The notes below the pieces were generated by a model. It searched no databases. It saw only the letters and a list, made by a program, of their open reading frames with translations, and was not told the origin of the DNA. Below are positions 11,396 through 33,876 of a stretch of 64,000 nt of DNA, one piece after another (the first letter of the stretch is position 1; each line of letters begins with the position of its first letter). Both the position numbers and the translations under genes were made by a program. Origin of the DNA: Polytrichum commune (taxonomy: Eukaryota > Streptophyta > Polytrichopsida > Polytrichales > Polytrichaceae); the NCBI GenBank assembly GCA_950295325.1, contig OX485806.1, positions 9,114,001 to 9,178,000 on the forward strand. The letters are read 5' to 3'.

Positions 11396-12365
11396 TGGGC
11401 ACTTCCTATCTCACATATGCAATGGAAATCTGTAAGTTTCTTTCAAGAATGACTTCAGTGACACCAAATATCGGGATACTTTGATCCAATTCCCCATGAA
11501 TGAGCTTCATTCACGGCCACTTGGAGCCCGATTGTGCGCTCTTCGGGGGATTGTATTATAAAAAAAACCTATGCTACAAGTTGATTCTTTTGCTCTTTGT
11601 TACAAGTGGTTACTTCTGTCCCTTGATCATGTTTGCAACACAACCCCCTATTTGAGCACGACTCTTTGACATGGATTCCAATGTCTTGGTTGTAATTGTA
11701 TTCCTTAACACAACCAAAATTTTCGTTTAAAACTTCACGGAATATATTCTTTCAAAATTTAGTTTTCAGAAGAAGTCTTTGTTTGGTCAATGGTCCACTC
11801 CCCAATGAGCATGGCTCCTTGCGGGGTTTTGGTGCCTTCATTGTATTTAAATTCTCTTGCCATGGAATTTCATTTGTTGAGACTTGAGAGTCTTGCGGAA
11901 CAATTTTGTAAGAGGACATGTCGGACTTTGGAGCAATTATACCATCCATGGCCCACAAAAACCTTATCATAAAGTATGCTAAGTTTAGGGATGCGAATGA
12001 CCAAGTTGCTCTTGAAACCAAGTTTGAGAGTATTTGTTGGTGCGCTAGTGAAGTTTGTTCTCCCCCTAGACCATCCTTCAGGAAAGTCTCTTGTCCTCAT
12101 AGTTGAATTGAAGGGTGACCTCCATTTTGCTTTTATGCATGTACTTCGATTCTTCCCAAATAAGTCATAAGTTATAGAGAATTTATTTCTTTCCACCAAA
12201 AAAAACACAAAACAAAAAAAAAACCATTTTTCGTAAAAAAACAAATCCAACCTTAGTTTGGCACTTTTGAAGACAAGGAAGGGAAAGGACTGCTATGGAA
12301 CCCATGAGGGGGTAAATCAGTAAAAATCGTCCCCGACGAGGCATTGCGTGCACGTAACTTAGGCC
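11396..12365. other. Spacer with an unrecognised open stretch
   Basis: A minus-strand frame is open from about 12250 to 11870, but it starts in a poly-T/poly-A tract and its composition does not look like a conserved protein. I found no domain and leave it uncalled. The stretch could be an old retroelement. Confidence 0.4.
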
Positions 12366-12369
12366 CATG

Positions 12370-12803
12370 CCACACTACAGGAGGGCAAACGAGCGGTACA
12401 GGCTAGGGGAAATGGAGCTAACCTAGCTCCGAGGCTAGGTGCCGGGCAGACCAGCTGCCACACTCCCTTGGCCGGCAGAGGGAGTTCAGCGCGTCAGAAG
12501 GGGGAGGGTACTTTCCGGGAAGATTCTAGCTGCAGCCTGGTAAGCAGAGCCCGGTAAGACAGGAGGTGGAAGCGAGGGCGACAGGAGGTGGAGAAGAGGC
12601 GACACGCTGGCGGTCAAGCCCTGGTCGTGGGGCCCGGCGCCGGGGGGGTCGGAGTTCCAGGGGACTCCCCCTGGAAGTTGTACTCTGCAACCTGCGGTGA
12701 CAGGTAAGCCTCCCGCCTTTTTAACTGCCGGCAGTGGGGTACCAACCCCATTGCCTAAACCAATCACAGGCCACGATTTCGCAGCTATGCCCCTAGTGTG
12801 GTA
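12370..12803. mobile_element. GC-rich island with CACTA-like ends (tentative)
   Basis: A ~430-bp GC-rich block sits abruptly in AT-rich DNA. Its left end reads CCACACTACAGGAGGGC and its right end reads GGGGCATAGCTGCG in reverse, preceded by CCACACTA. CACTA transposons begin CACTA, and the inner GCCGGCA-type repeats would suit their subterminal region. A 3-bp target duplication is not evident, so the class is uncertain. All frames are short and nothing conserved is encoded. Confidence 0.35.
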
Positions 12804-12971
12804 CCCCCCTTAGTACACACACCGCAACTTGCAACTCACACGTGAGGAATCGAGGAAATGCCAGCTGAAAGTCCACCCTTTTATTCATCTCAAGAAATTC
12901 CCTGCAAAGTAACTTGGGGATTCTTATGCTAATTTGAGGGTCAAAGTTTCCAATATGTATACCCACATATA

Positions 12972-13335
12972 CATTCCAAACTCCGTAATATCAACCTTCT
13001 TAATGTCACTCTTTTTCTTATATCCCAAAACCTTAGGGAACGAATATGTTCTTAGTTAAAATCTCGTTCCTTGTTGTCATGTTTCCCTTTCCATACATTG
13101 TGCAGGTTTCGACATTGAAATAAACCATCAAAGAATTCAAATCACATGCTCGCACGCATTATGTTGTCATCATTATAATCATAGTCATCAATGCAATGTT
13201 GACTTTGTGTTTTTCCATAATGTCACATGCTACGCTGATTCTCTTGTATCATGTATCCATGCTAACATTGCCTAACTTTTTACTATCATGTGCACTTTGA
13301 TTGCCACAAAGCATGATATTACGGAGTTTGGAGTG
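12972..13335. mobile_element. Stowaway/Tc1-mariner-like MITE with 22-bp terminal inverted repeats
   Basis: The first 22 bases (12972-12993, CATTCCAAACTCCG...) are repeated in inverted form at 13314-13335 with a single mismatch. The element is flanked by TA on both sides (12970-12971 and 13336-13337), the target duplication of this superfamily. Length is 364 bp. Partial relatives are at about 40020-40210 and 41765-41860. Confidence 0.85.
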
Positions 13336-13364
13336 TACACAAGTGCTATAGAGTAGACATACCC

Positions 13365-13760
13365 ATTTATGATACCCTCCCCAATCTTATTACATAGAGT
13401 CTCTTAAAGCCGTGAAGTTCCACACATCTAGAGCCGTCATTTTCCAACGTGATGGGAAAAAGTCGTGAAGAATCGCACATGTAGCCATCCCATTTGGTGT
13501 GATGGAAAAAGTAAGTAAAAAGGGCGCGGATCCAAGTTCCTTGAAAAGGGCACTATTTGTACTCAAGTTTTTGTCTCCCAGTTATCGGCACTAAGTCAAC
13601 CTACACTGTGAATATGGGTTGGGAGAGAACCTTGCCTTTGAAAATTTATAGTATTTTCAAAACTTGGAAACAAATTGTGATTTTTTTTGGGTGGAATGTT
13701 GTGATATCAATTTCCACACCCCTAAAAAATCACCCAAGTATCATGATACCAGTCATATTC
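13365..13760 (+). repeat. Dispersed repeat family H, copy 1
   Basis: This matches about 49870-50240 in direct orientation. Shared landmarks are AATGTGATGGGAAA or its variant, TTCCTTGAAAAGG, TTTTTGTCTCC and GTATGGGTTGGGAGAGAA. No coding signal and no terminal structure seen. Confidence 0.65.
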
Positions 13761-13770
13761 AACTGAGTCT

Positions 13771-13929
13771 ATATGTCGGGTGGCGCCGGGAATAAGCCAA
13801 ATTCTACTCGGAATCATGCTCTGTTTATTCTCACAGCAGAGCACCGCACTAGTAGATTCAGGCCGAAAAAACTCGAATGAAGCAATCTATTGATATTATT
13901 AGAATGTAACGGGTGACAACAACTGAATA
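13771..13929 (+). repeat. Dispersed repeat family G, copy 1, split by the pogo-like element
   Basis: This matches about 48231-48393 (landmarks GGAATAA, TGTTTATTCT, ATTGATATTATTAGAATG). The second copy is uninterrupted across the insertion point: it reads GAATATTGTTATG where this copy reads GAATA, then the pogo-like element, then TAATGTTATG. Confidence 0.7.
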
Positions 13930-14390
13930 CAGTCTAACCTCGTTAGTACGACACTCGTTAAGACGACACCCTTGATATTACGACACATTTTTGCGCGACC
14001 AAACTTCTTAGTTCAAAACTCCCTCTTTTAGACAACTATGACACTCGATAATACGACACTTAGAGCGTGCATTTTGTCATATTAAAGAGGGAATAAATGC
14101 TAAAATTCCTTTCATCCATGATATGTACATCTAGAATACATCCATTTTCACTTGGGAACTACTTGGGAACTTCACTTATCATTGGGAACTTAATGATAAT
14201 TAGGGTTACAAGTGTAGAATGGACTTGGTTTAGGGTTAGAGGGGCCTCCTCCCTAGTACTGAGCTAGAATTGACAACTGATGAGTTGGTGGATGCCGCTT
14301 TGGGAGTCAATCATACACAAGGCTTTGATCTTAATGTTGATTTGCATTCAGTAGATGTGGATGATGTTGCTCCACCTACAGTAAAGCTTA

Positions 14391-15795
14391 GGGCATCCCC
14401 AAGAGAGATAGAAAGCAACCCACCAAAAATAATATATTATATTGTCGCAACCCTTGCTAGGTCCCTTAATAATCTTGCCAATTTTCGTTTCTAGCAAAGG
14501 TTACGAGCGCTAACCCTTCGCATTCCGCCATGCTAATGGATAGCTCCTCTTACCCCGGACCAATAGTTCATAGGAGGGAACCAACCCTCCTACTTTGCTT
14601 TCGGGACTCACCCCTTAATCGGTAACCCATTTCCCCAATGTGGACTTCCATCCATGGAAGTCCAATCCTATGTTGATCATCGCGTTGCCGGAGCAACACT
14701 ACAACAACCCGAACCATACTAGGCAACTATGGCCTCACAATGGGCCAATGCCCATGGAGGCCGTGCCGTTCGGCCTCGGGTGGGTGAGGCCACACCACCT
14801 CACCCATATAAGCCTCTAGGACTCTACACGGAGCCCCTACCCCACCGCCAACCAACCTCTTGTCTCTCTACCAAGAGTTGGGGCCAAGTGGACATTTTCC
14901 CTTAGCTGCTGGGCCTAGAACCCCCCCAGCAGCTTCAGACCATCATAACTTCCTTGTATGATGTCTGATCATAACAACCAACCACTCCATCCTCATCTAC
15001 GCTTCACGTAGATGCCGATGGACTCCTCGCTTGCCCCATTCGGGCAAGTCTTGAGGAAGTTATGCCTGTTTGAACCTTGGCAGTCCCGGGAATCACTCCC
15101 AGGCACTGCTGTACCAGGGCGCTGTCCCGGGACAGCACCCCACTCAAATGGCCATAACTCCTAGCTCACACCTCCGATTGAGGTGATCTTGAGCATTCTA
15201 GAATCACCACGCCATGAGCTACGCATAGCTCATGGCCTCACCCTCATGCCTCCTAGTCTTTGTGGGTGGGAGGCGTTCCCAACGCCCGGGGCCCTCACCC
15301 ACACTAGGATCACTTGGGCCCTCTCACCAACGGCGCCACAAGTCCTGGGTGTCACTCCAGGGTCCCCCTTGTGCCCATGGTGTTTCGGCCACTCCTCATG
15401 GAGAGGTGCGCGACATATATGGTGTTTAGGGTGTTTGGGGAGCCCTCCATCTTGGGCGGGGCAGCTCATCTTGAGTCAGAGCCCACCAACGCCTAGGCAT
15501 ACCCCCGGTATAATTAGGAAGCAATCAATAAGACAACGACACCTATTATCTGACATGGGATAAAGTAGGATATCGGAGTATCTGATATTAAAGTAATCTC
15601 TTGGCGGGCCGGAGGAGGGTCGCCATATGAACCATTTATGGCGTTGGAAGGCCTTTACTATACCCGGGCCGGTTCTAAATTATGCCGGACCGGACATTGG
15701 TGGGGCTCAATTTATGCCGGTACCGCCACCTAAGAACCCGGGATGCCCCATTTTTGGCGTTGGCATGCCCCATGGCGAGGCTGCTGGGGACGTTC
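14391..15795 (+). mobile_element. Harbinger-like MITE nested in the pogo-like element
   Basis: The ends are GGGCATCCCCA at the left and TGGGGACGTTC at the right, an imperfect inverted repeat. The flanks are TTA on both sides (14388-14390 and 15796-15798), the target duplication of the PIF/Harbinger group. Without the solo LTR inside it, the element is about 427 bp. It encodes nothing recognisable. Confidence 0.7.
14443..15415. mobile_element. Solo LTR (973 bp) nested in the MITE
   Basis: The block starts TGTCGC and ends GCGACA, the short inverted termini of an LTR. It is flanked by the 5-bp duplication TATAT (14438-14442 and 15416-15420). It is GC-rich against its surroundings and contains a TATA-like CATATAAGCC near 14806-14815 that could be its promoter. 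No gag or pol lies next to it, so it is a solo LTR left by recombination. Confidence 0.8.
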
Positions 15796-16462
15796 TTAGT
15801 GATGCTAAACATCATGCATCATTGTTGTCTAATTTCTTATTAGACAACTCTTTACATTTTGGTGTTAATGAAATTATTAGTTTCAAAAGCTAGTAGGGAA
15901 TTTAGAGAAGATGACAATTGCTAACTTAGGTAGGCAACACCAGAGATCTTTGAACTCTTATTTCAAGAGTTCTTGAGAATTTTTGTATTTGTTTGGAGTT
16001 ATAAGTTATTATTTCATACACTTCCTAAACCCTAAATTCAATGTATATGGTTTGAATCTCATATTTCTTTTGTTTTTGTATTCCCTCGATAGTACGACAA
16101 TTTTAGGCCATTTGTCATATTAACGAGAAGACGACACCTCGATAATACGACATTTTTTGCGTTTCCCAAAGGTGTCATACTAAAGAGGGAGAACAGTAAT
16201 GTTATGATCCACCAACACGAATCATGTTATGATCCTACCCACTAAAAATACAAAATGACTCAAGCTCTTAAAAATGATTAAGCAGTGTGCGTCGTGGCCA
16301 TATGTATGAGTCTCCTGCGTTGTCAGCTTGGGTAAGCCATGGCAGGGCCCCAGCTCATCTGTTGTCGCCCTGGCCCAGGCCGAGAGCCTGCGAGCCACTT
16401 GGAGAATGCAATGCAAGGGAGCCCTTTCATAGCCTCTTCTAAGCGCTGGCGTCCCCGAATTA

Positions 16463-16505
16463 GAGTTGACTTCGATGCCGCAAGTAGAATGCGGCATGTC
16501 AACTC
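16463..16505. repeat. Perfect-arm hairpin
   Basis: GAGTTGAC and ATGCCGCA (separated by TTCG) pair with TGCGGCAT and GTCAACTC across a 7-base loop. It lies in a GC-rich patch at 16320-16620 with no gene call. Its function is unknown. Confidence 0.7.
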
Positions 16506-16756
16506 CGAGTGGGAAAGCATTAATTATTTTATCCCCTGGTTCCTGCTCCCCGCTCCTCCATTTCAGCCACAGTATTGCCTCTTTCTACGTCCTGAATCCT
16601 GGCCATGGGGGTTGGTCCGTCTCCGATTCCACATAATAATATGGTAACCGACAGTGTCAGATTCCCCACCATGTACAAGTCAACCCCAAAAACAATGATG
16701 ACTCAGACAGCAGGCTTGAAGGCCCCTAAGTTAATTGAAGTTCAACGAACCAAGCC

Positions 16757-16972
16757 AGTGGCCGGGAAGTTTTGGGCAGATTCGGTCAAGATCCTAGTGA
16801 TTCTAAATCCAGCCGGCTACATGTTGACATCTTCCGGTTTTGCTTTATTCACTTGAGGTATATTCCACAGATTCCTCTAAAATGATCAGTAGTTCTCCTG
16901 AAGCTCGAACTTCAACCGGTTATTTCTCAAACTCAACCGGCTCTGCTGCAACAATGGCAAGTTGGGGGTTAA
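16757..16972 (-). mobile_element. Small MITE, family D copy 3
   Basis: This is the reverse-orientation relative of 7332-7530. It contains GGCCGGGAAGTTTT, TACATGTTGACATCTTCCGG and AACCGGTTATTTCTCAAACT. The right boundary is approximate. Confidence 0.65.
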
Positions 16973-18418
16973 TTGTGTTATCTGGGGGAGAGGTAACTTC
17001 CAGCTAGTCGTTTCGGAAGGCACTCACAAGCCTGAGATCCGCAGCCTTGCCACTTTTGGGTTTCTGCAGGTTGATCAAAGGACAGTTCCTTCTCGCTCCC
17101 TCCGAAGTCATGATTCATGATGATGATGGTGGTGGTGATGATGAACTTGGCGTTGCAGGCAGAGTGTAACTTAACTAGTTGGAGGGTGTTGCATCAGACG
17201 ATCTGGCCATCAGTGCAGCTGGGTGGTGGTCTCGGTATTTGAGGAAACCTTTCAATATTGTTCAAGAGTATTCGATCTCATCATGATCCTCACATAGCAA
17301 GTTCGATATGATCCGTGGGTCCGGAGGTTCTAGTGCTGGTTTCGGTCACCCATGTTGAGGCGAGGGCATGTGAAGAATCTCTGCAGCAGACAGCAGTCGA
17401 GTCGGTAACCGAATTCCTTTGCTGGATCGAGGTATCATCTTTCCGGCACAGAAGGAAGCTAGTAGGAGAGATTAAAAGAAAGGTTATGGCCAACGTGTGA
17501 ATTGAATCGAATCTCATCAAGTCGAAGAGTCTCCTCTCCCGATTATTGCAGGAAGAGGCGTAATTGGAGGCCAAGAGTACTCCTCGGTCATCAGTAGTAC
17601 TGGGAGGAGGAACTAACTTGGGGAGAAGATGGTGGCCTCTGGGGGCACGAGCTGGCGAGTGCCTCAGAATGTGTCAGGTACTTAGAACTAGGGTTTACAA
17701 TTTTGTGTGGGTCTCATGATGAAACGACCAAGTAATTTAGTGTACTATGTGACATACTGTTGAAACCATATTGATTGTTTCACCATTTGGATGTTGATGC
17801 TTCTGTAATGAGTAGGAACAGAACTTTTAGAGTTTGCAATGACAGACAGAATAGAAAAGAAAACAAAGAAGGAAAACGACGCCGCGGCAGTTGTCATGAG
17901 TTATGGTGTTGAGGCTTCATTTTCGAGCTCGCCTAAGTCTACGTAATCCTGAAATGGGCAGTGCGACAATTAGAGGACTCTCCGCGATGAATACTATTGC
18001 CTTCTTTCAAATGTGTTCACTGGCCGGCCGGCACTTATCCCCTAGGTTCACACATGGTGGTTGGTTGAAATTACGCAGTTTATCTGGATACCCACACTGT
18101 GATTGGGTGGATCATAGGTGGTAAGGTGCACAGGAAACAAGTGCTAAGAAGGTCGGTCTCCCCATTATCAAGTACTATCCCGGCCTCAGGCTGCTTAACC
18201 TCGGAGTTCCCATGGGATCTGGATTGATAAGCCCGGTATACCTTGTTTCAATAGTGTATAATGAACGATATAACGCCGTAGTTAATCTCTGTCGACCCCT
18301 CTAGCTACTGTTGTTGAGTTTGTAAAAGTGGAGATTTAATACTGATACTGAGTAGCTGATGTGGGAATCATGATGGTGGGTGTCAGGTGATAAGATCACT
18401 TTCAAGGTGTCTTATACC
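16973..18418 (+). promoter_or_regulatory. Upstream region of the receptor kinase gene
   Basis: This is about 1.4 kb of mixed-composition DNA without a recognisable coding region. It should contain the promoter and 5' untranslated region of the LRR kinase. A GAT/GGT trinucleotide-rich tract lies at about 17115-17143. A possible TATA-like TGTATAATG lies near 18255. I cannot place the transcription start. Confidence 0.35.
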
Positions 18419-29932
<11,514 letters not shown>

Positions 29933-31190
29933 GGTAGTTGTTTGCATCACTGCATGAATTAGTGAGATTCTAAAGCATTAGATTTGGTGAGGTTCTTTGA
30001 AATAGGTGTCGGTTCTCTGACACCCCCATCATGAACTCACTGTAATGTATGTCAGTTGAAAGAGTATTTATGAAAACAACTAAGCACACAATTGTTGCTC
30101 TCTGTTGACATACAAATGCTGCTAGCTATGTTTTATATACGCAAATGAATTGCGCCCAGTGAATCTGCAGGAATACAGTTTGGTGGTATGCTGATGATTG
30201 TCAACCATTCTTTGTGGATGTCTAAAATACCTGACTTGAATCGCTATGTTTTTGTATAAATAATGCTTTTGGGATGGGTGCTGATGGTATATTTCAAAGT
30301 TTGTGATGATCGATGGCATATGTGGCTTTCTTTTCAGTAGATTTTGACCGAAAACCTAATCTATGTAGGAATAGTTTGTGCAAAAACGCAGACTTCATGT
30401 GGATCAAAAGTCCTCCTGTCAATAATTTAACACAGTTGTGTTCTAATAGGTAACACACAATCAATTTGCTGCATTTCTGTATGTGTCTAATACGCCACTC
30501 ACACATGAGGGCTTGCCAACATGGATTGAGGACCGACACGTAATTAATGTTCTAATTTCTTCTTGGTTTTAGCCAGTGGTCAATTGTTTTGGTCACCATC
30601 AAATTAGCTTATGGTATATGGAGCACAAGGGCACATTTCTGTGTGCCAACGAAGTTGACGAAAACCACTAGGTCAAGAAAAATAGAAATGATAGCAAGCA
30701 CGATTGTAGGCAATAGTTGAAGTTTGCAGAAGGGGCCTTGACTGCCTCTCTACTCCAAAATACGGATATTGACTTCCATTTGAAAGGAAAAATCTTGATG
30801 TTCACAAACATGTTGGTGTGGACAGGATGTGGACATGAAATTGTCAAGTTCTTCACTATTGCATATTCTTATTATTTAGACCTTGTCCAAAGGATTCATA
30901 TTTTTTGGATTTATTTTAACTTTTTTAGAATCTCAACATATGAAGTCCAACGAACACATCACGCATCATTTAAAATGGGTAAGAAGACAACCACATTCCA
31001 ATCTACTCTCTCATGTATTGACCCCCCAACATGGAAGTGCTTGGCCAACAAGCTACTTGAAGATACTGGCAATGGCCTCGTGGATGTTGGCAAGCTCTAT
31101 TTTCCTTTGCTACAATAGCGGGCACATGGAAGTTTGCCCTGAGCCATGATGAGTATGAAATGAGGTATGTTACTCTATGATTGCAGTGCT
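29933..31190. other. 3' flank of the kinase and spacer
   Basis: The first few hundred bases should hold the kinase 3' untranslated region. A plus-strand frame open at 30717-31118 has no recognisable domain and mixed composition. I do not call it a gene. Confidence 0.45.
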
Positions 31191-31315
31191 TTGTACATTT
31201 TTAAAGTACACATTCACAACCTGACAAAGATTCACAACCAGACGGATTTATCAATATCTCACACACTTGAAGAAAATTGGTTTAAAGATGGACACTACCT
31301 TCATGACTACAAAAG

Positions 31316-31910
31316 TTAGTTGCACTTCCATGACAACAAGGGGGGAGTTTCTACAGTCTTCCAGCCAAACGACTTCATGGGTCCTAAGTAGCGTTCCCCA
31401 GACACTTCCTCGATGGGGATGGCTACTTTGAGCGCCTTGATCTCTTCATCAATCAACTTCACATTTAATGCACCCACGTTCAATTCCAAGTTGGCTGTCT
31501 TTGTAGTCCCTGGAATGGGAACTGTGAATGGAGACCCTTTGTGGATAACCCATGCCAATGCCAACTGATTGGTGGTGCATTTCAATGATCGGGGAAAACC
31601 AACAATTAGTTACAAATGAACCGGTTGAGTTTGAAAAATAACCGGTTGAAGTTCAAAACTACAAGAAAATTACTGATCATTTTAGAGGAATTTATAGAAT
31701 ATACCCTAATTTAATAAAGGAAAACTGGAGGATGTCAACAACATGTAACCGGTTGGACTTGCAAACATTAGGATCTCAACCGATTTTGCCCAAAAATCTC
31801 CCTGATCACCGGTGCATCACTTCTCCTCTGCAATTTTTGCAACACATGCCAATAATACCTTGTTCTTCTCATAGTTGTTGCCATGAAAAAATGGGATGGC
31901 GTTATGCAAG
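31316..31910 (-). pseudogene. Aldo-keto reductase last-exon pseudogene, split by a MITE
   Basis: The minus-strand sequence repeats the last exon of the reductase at 35822-36172, including [15 protein letters not shown], the NADPH-binding PIPGTTKTANLE block and a variant C-terminus ending LLSWKCN. It cannot be expressed as a normal reductase. Exons 1-4 are absent, a MITE splits the exon between 31584 and 31810, and the splice acceptor is lost (the intact gene has TTGCAG before ATG, this copy has TTGCATAAC). The remaining coding part is still open, which suggests the copy is young or only recently broken. Confidence 0.85.
31584..31810 (+). mobile_element. Small MITE, family D copy 2, inserted in the pseudogene
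   Basis: The ends TGATCGGGGA and TCCCTGATC are inverted repeats. The host sequence GGTGCATTTC lies on the left (31574-31583) and a diverged GGTGCATCAC on the right (31811-31820), so the target duplication is about 9-10 bp, as in Mutator-like elements. The intact gene shows the empty site. Confidence 0.8.
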
Positions 31911-32049
31911 GAGTATATTCTCCCCCATTAGTTTATCACATGTGGCGGCCAACAGAAAAACAATGTCTCAGTTCACTGCAAGGACAGACTTCATAGTAAG
32001 TTATATCACAGCGTCAAGAATGTTCATCACGTTCCATGTGACAGTTTCC

Positions 32050-32592
32050 CATGTGACACTAATCACTCTAGGCTCAATGGTCAACATAATTGAGGGGGAG
32101 GGGGGGACCTATATGACCAATGAACCCAAAGTGGGTTGTGTGTGTTTTTGTAGCAACTTTAGAAGTATTCAATAAGTCTCTTTTGAGTTGAGTTTTTCTT
32201 TCCACTTGTAGCTATTAAAGTTTGAACCACCTTTGGCAATTGGGTTTAAGAAAATTTATTACCAACAACTTTTTGTTCCACCCATATAGATGTAGTCTAA
32301 AAATCACCCTTAACAATCACCTTTTGTACATCAACTCCAAACTAGGTCACCAAGCCACACTACATAACACATCTTTAAATCATGTATGCCCCCTTGTTCT
32401 TTAGGGGTTAATGAGCACGAGAATCTTTGCGATTTTCATAAGATATTGAGATGTTTATAACACTTGAAAATTACGAGGAAAGTGGCTACAACCGCAATTT
32501 GGATATGTTAATCATCTTGTCTTTCATATCATGCCAAAGGAAGTGGGCTAGTCGGGAGAAAAATTTAACCATTTAAGACTCATCTACATTAG
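32050..32592 (+). mobile_element. MITE family K, copy 3 (disrupted)
   Basis: It shares CTAGGCTCAATGGTCAACATAA, the G-rich tract GAGGGGGAGGGGGGG and the end TTAAGACTCATCTACATTAG with copy 1. The middle contains extra sequence (about 32110-32460) with no partner in copy 1. It starts where the duplicated reductase intron stops. Confidence 0.55.
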
Positions 32593-32982
32593 ACACCACA
32601 AATCCTTGGGGGTCCTTAAGTTACTAAATGAAGTGAAGCCAACTTAAATTATGTTTTCTTGGGCTCAATGGATTTCATTAAGTTTCATGACTCTATTAGC
32701 CTCTACATCATAGGAGGTTTCCACACTTCGCCACTCTATAGAATTAACATTGTTTGACATTGTAATCATGATATACTTTTACTCCCATAAGCCTTTTGGC
32801 TTCCTAGACTCTCGAATCAAGTTCATTTTGTTACACATCCAAAACATTATTCAACAGTGTGCATTTGTTTTGCGGGCCCTTAAAATATGACCATGGGATG
32901 CCTTAATCTTGCGCAAGGAGACTTAGATTTGGACTGAGCTCCTAGCAACCCATGGTTATATTCTCAGTGCCCACATAACGAA

Positions 32983-33235
32983 TGCAGTAAATAATAAATA
33001 CTAGGCAATAAACAATAAACAATCTATAATAGACAATAGACAGTAAACAGTAAATAGTAGACAATAAACATTAAACAATAAATGATAGAAAATAAACTGT
33101 AAACAATAAATAGTAGACAATAGACAATAAAAAAAAAATGTTAGGCATTAAATAGTAAATAATAAACAGTAGACAATAGATGGTAAATAATACATAGTAG
33201 ACAATACATAGTCTATAATAGACAGTACATAATAG
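32983..33235. repeat. Left arm of a fold-back-like element
   Basis: About 250 bp of degenerate short tandem repeats built on ACAATAAACAGTA-type units with an approximately 7-base rhythm. The reverse complement of the same motif set (TATTGTCTACTATTTA) fills 34990-35355. Confidence 0.75.
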
Positions 33236-33580
33236 CCTTCATATAAAAAGCTTTGGAGCACTCCTTATATATCATGTGTAGTGGAATGACTTAGTAGTTA
33301 AGGCCTCTAAGGATTCTTCGGCAACACACCCCACTGGAGATATGGGAGGCCATTTCCCAGGAACAAGAGCCCGAGGATGCACAGATTTCAAAGGAAAACC
33401 ACCCTCCGCAAGGTCCCATGCCCCCGGATTCCGCCTTCATGGGTGTTATTACAATGGCATCAATCGCTCACATCTGGAGACCCAGTACAAGTTGCCACAC
33501 AGAACGATGCGCGGCGGGTCCTATGACAAATTGGGGTCATTCAACACCCACCGTGCCACTCCCCCCACAACAACAACATA

Positions 33581-33829
33581 ATGAGCAAGACACCCACATT
33601 GGTTTCACCAGCGGGGCCAACGACTGGTGGGTCCAATTATGGCCATCCACCTCTCAACCTGACTTGCACTCCAAACGCTGCGGCGAGCCTGAACTCGAGG
33701 CACCACTCTAGGAATTCGGACACACTCACGATCAGGACCCTAAGGCTTGGCCAAAGTTCCTTTTCTTCGACTCAGGCCCAAGCTCGCAGAATACCAACCT
33801 TACACGCAAGCCAACAAGCAGAAAAATAA
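33581..33829 (+). CDS. Hypothetical coding stretch, 82 residues
   Basis: Open from ATG to TAA, with Ser, Thr, Pro and Gln-rich composition (MSKTPTLVSPAGPTTGG...). All frames of this GC-rich block are partly open, which weakens the call. It could be a disordered gag-like segment of a retroelement or a chance open frame. It lies upstream of the better-looking stretch at 33877-34350 in the same element. Confidence 0.25.
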   Translation: MSKTPTLVSPAGPTTGGSNYGHPPLNLTCTPNAAASLNSRHHSRNSDTLTIRTLRLGQSSFSSTQAQARRIPTLHASQQAEK

Positions 33830-33876
33830 ATAAAATGCCACAGATACAAACATCAACTCCCGAATATTACTGATGA

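Larger units (their letters stand above)
14270..15893 (+). pseudogene. Pogo-type transposase C-terminal fragment, interrupted
   Basis: The first part encodes TDELVDAALGVNHTQGF... and ends at ...PPTVKL. The reading frame resumes after the insertion with SDAKHHASLLSNFLLDNS... and finishes at a TAG near 15893. The leading part of the protein, with the DNA-binding and DDE catalytic domains, is absent, so no active transposase is made. The insertion falls inside the KLSDA codons: taking out the insert with one TTA restores the frame. Confidence 0.7.
13930..16196 (+). mobile_element. Pogo-like (Tc1/mariner) element, copy 1, with nested insertions
   Basis: The left end is CAGTCTAACCTCGTTAG followed by ACGACACTCG. 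The right end in reverse is CTGTTCTCCCTCTTTAG followed by TATGACACC. TA flanks both ends (13928-13929 and 16197-16198). These termini and the subterminal ACGACAC repeats are typical of pogo/Tigger-type elements. The element keeps the C-terminal coding part of its transposase (14270-14390 and 15799-15893), split by a Harbinger-like MITE that itself carries a solo LTR. A 730-bp internally deleted copy is at 43489-44218 in reverse orientation. Confidence 0.85.
31190..32050 (-). repeat. Duplicated segment of the aldo-keto reductase locus
   Basis: This matches about 35705-36330 in the same orientation. It includes the 3' flank, the whole last exon and part of the preceding intron (shared CTTCATAGTAAGTTATATCA). 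It extends no further, so only the 3' part of the gene was copied. Confidence 0.8.

Noticed and set aside
11870-12250. 126-codon minus-strand open frame
   Set aside because: It begins in a low-complexity Phe-rich stretch made by a poly-A/T tract, has no recognisable motif and lacks coding-like composition.
12486-12767. 93-codon minus-strand open frame in the GC-rich island
   Set aside because: GC-rich, Pro/Gly/Ala/Leu composition with all frames partly open, as expected by chance in GC-rich non-coding DNA within a probable transposon.
15183-15563. 126-codon plus-strand open frame
   Set aside because: It lies across the end of the solo LTR and into the MITE; composition is that of GC-rich repeat DNA, and other frames are open too.
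30717-31118. 133-codon plus-strand open frame
   Set aside because: No domain, mixed hydrophobic low-complexity composition, and an overlapping frame open in another phase. Not enough to call a gene.
32983-33235. CRISPR array
   Set aside because: The short repeats are degenerate, have no fixed spacer structure, and lie in plant nuclear DNA.
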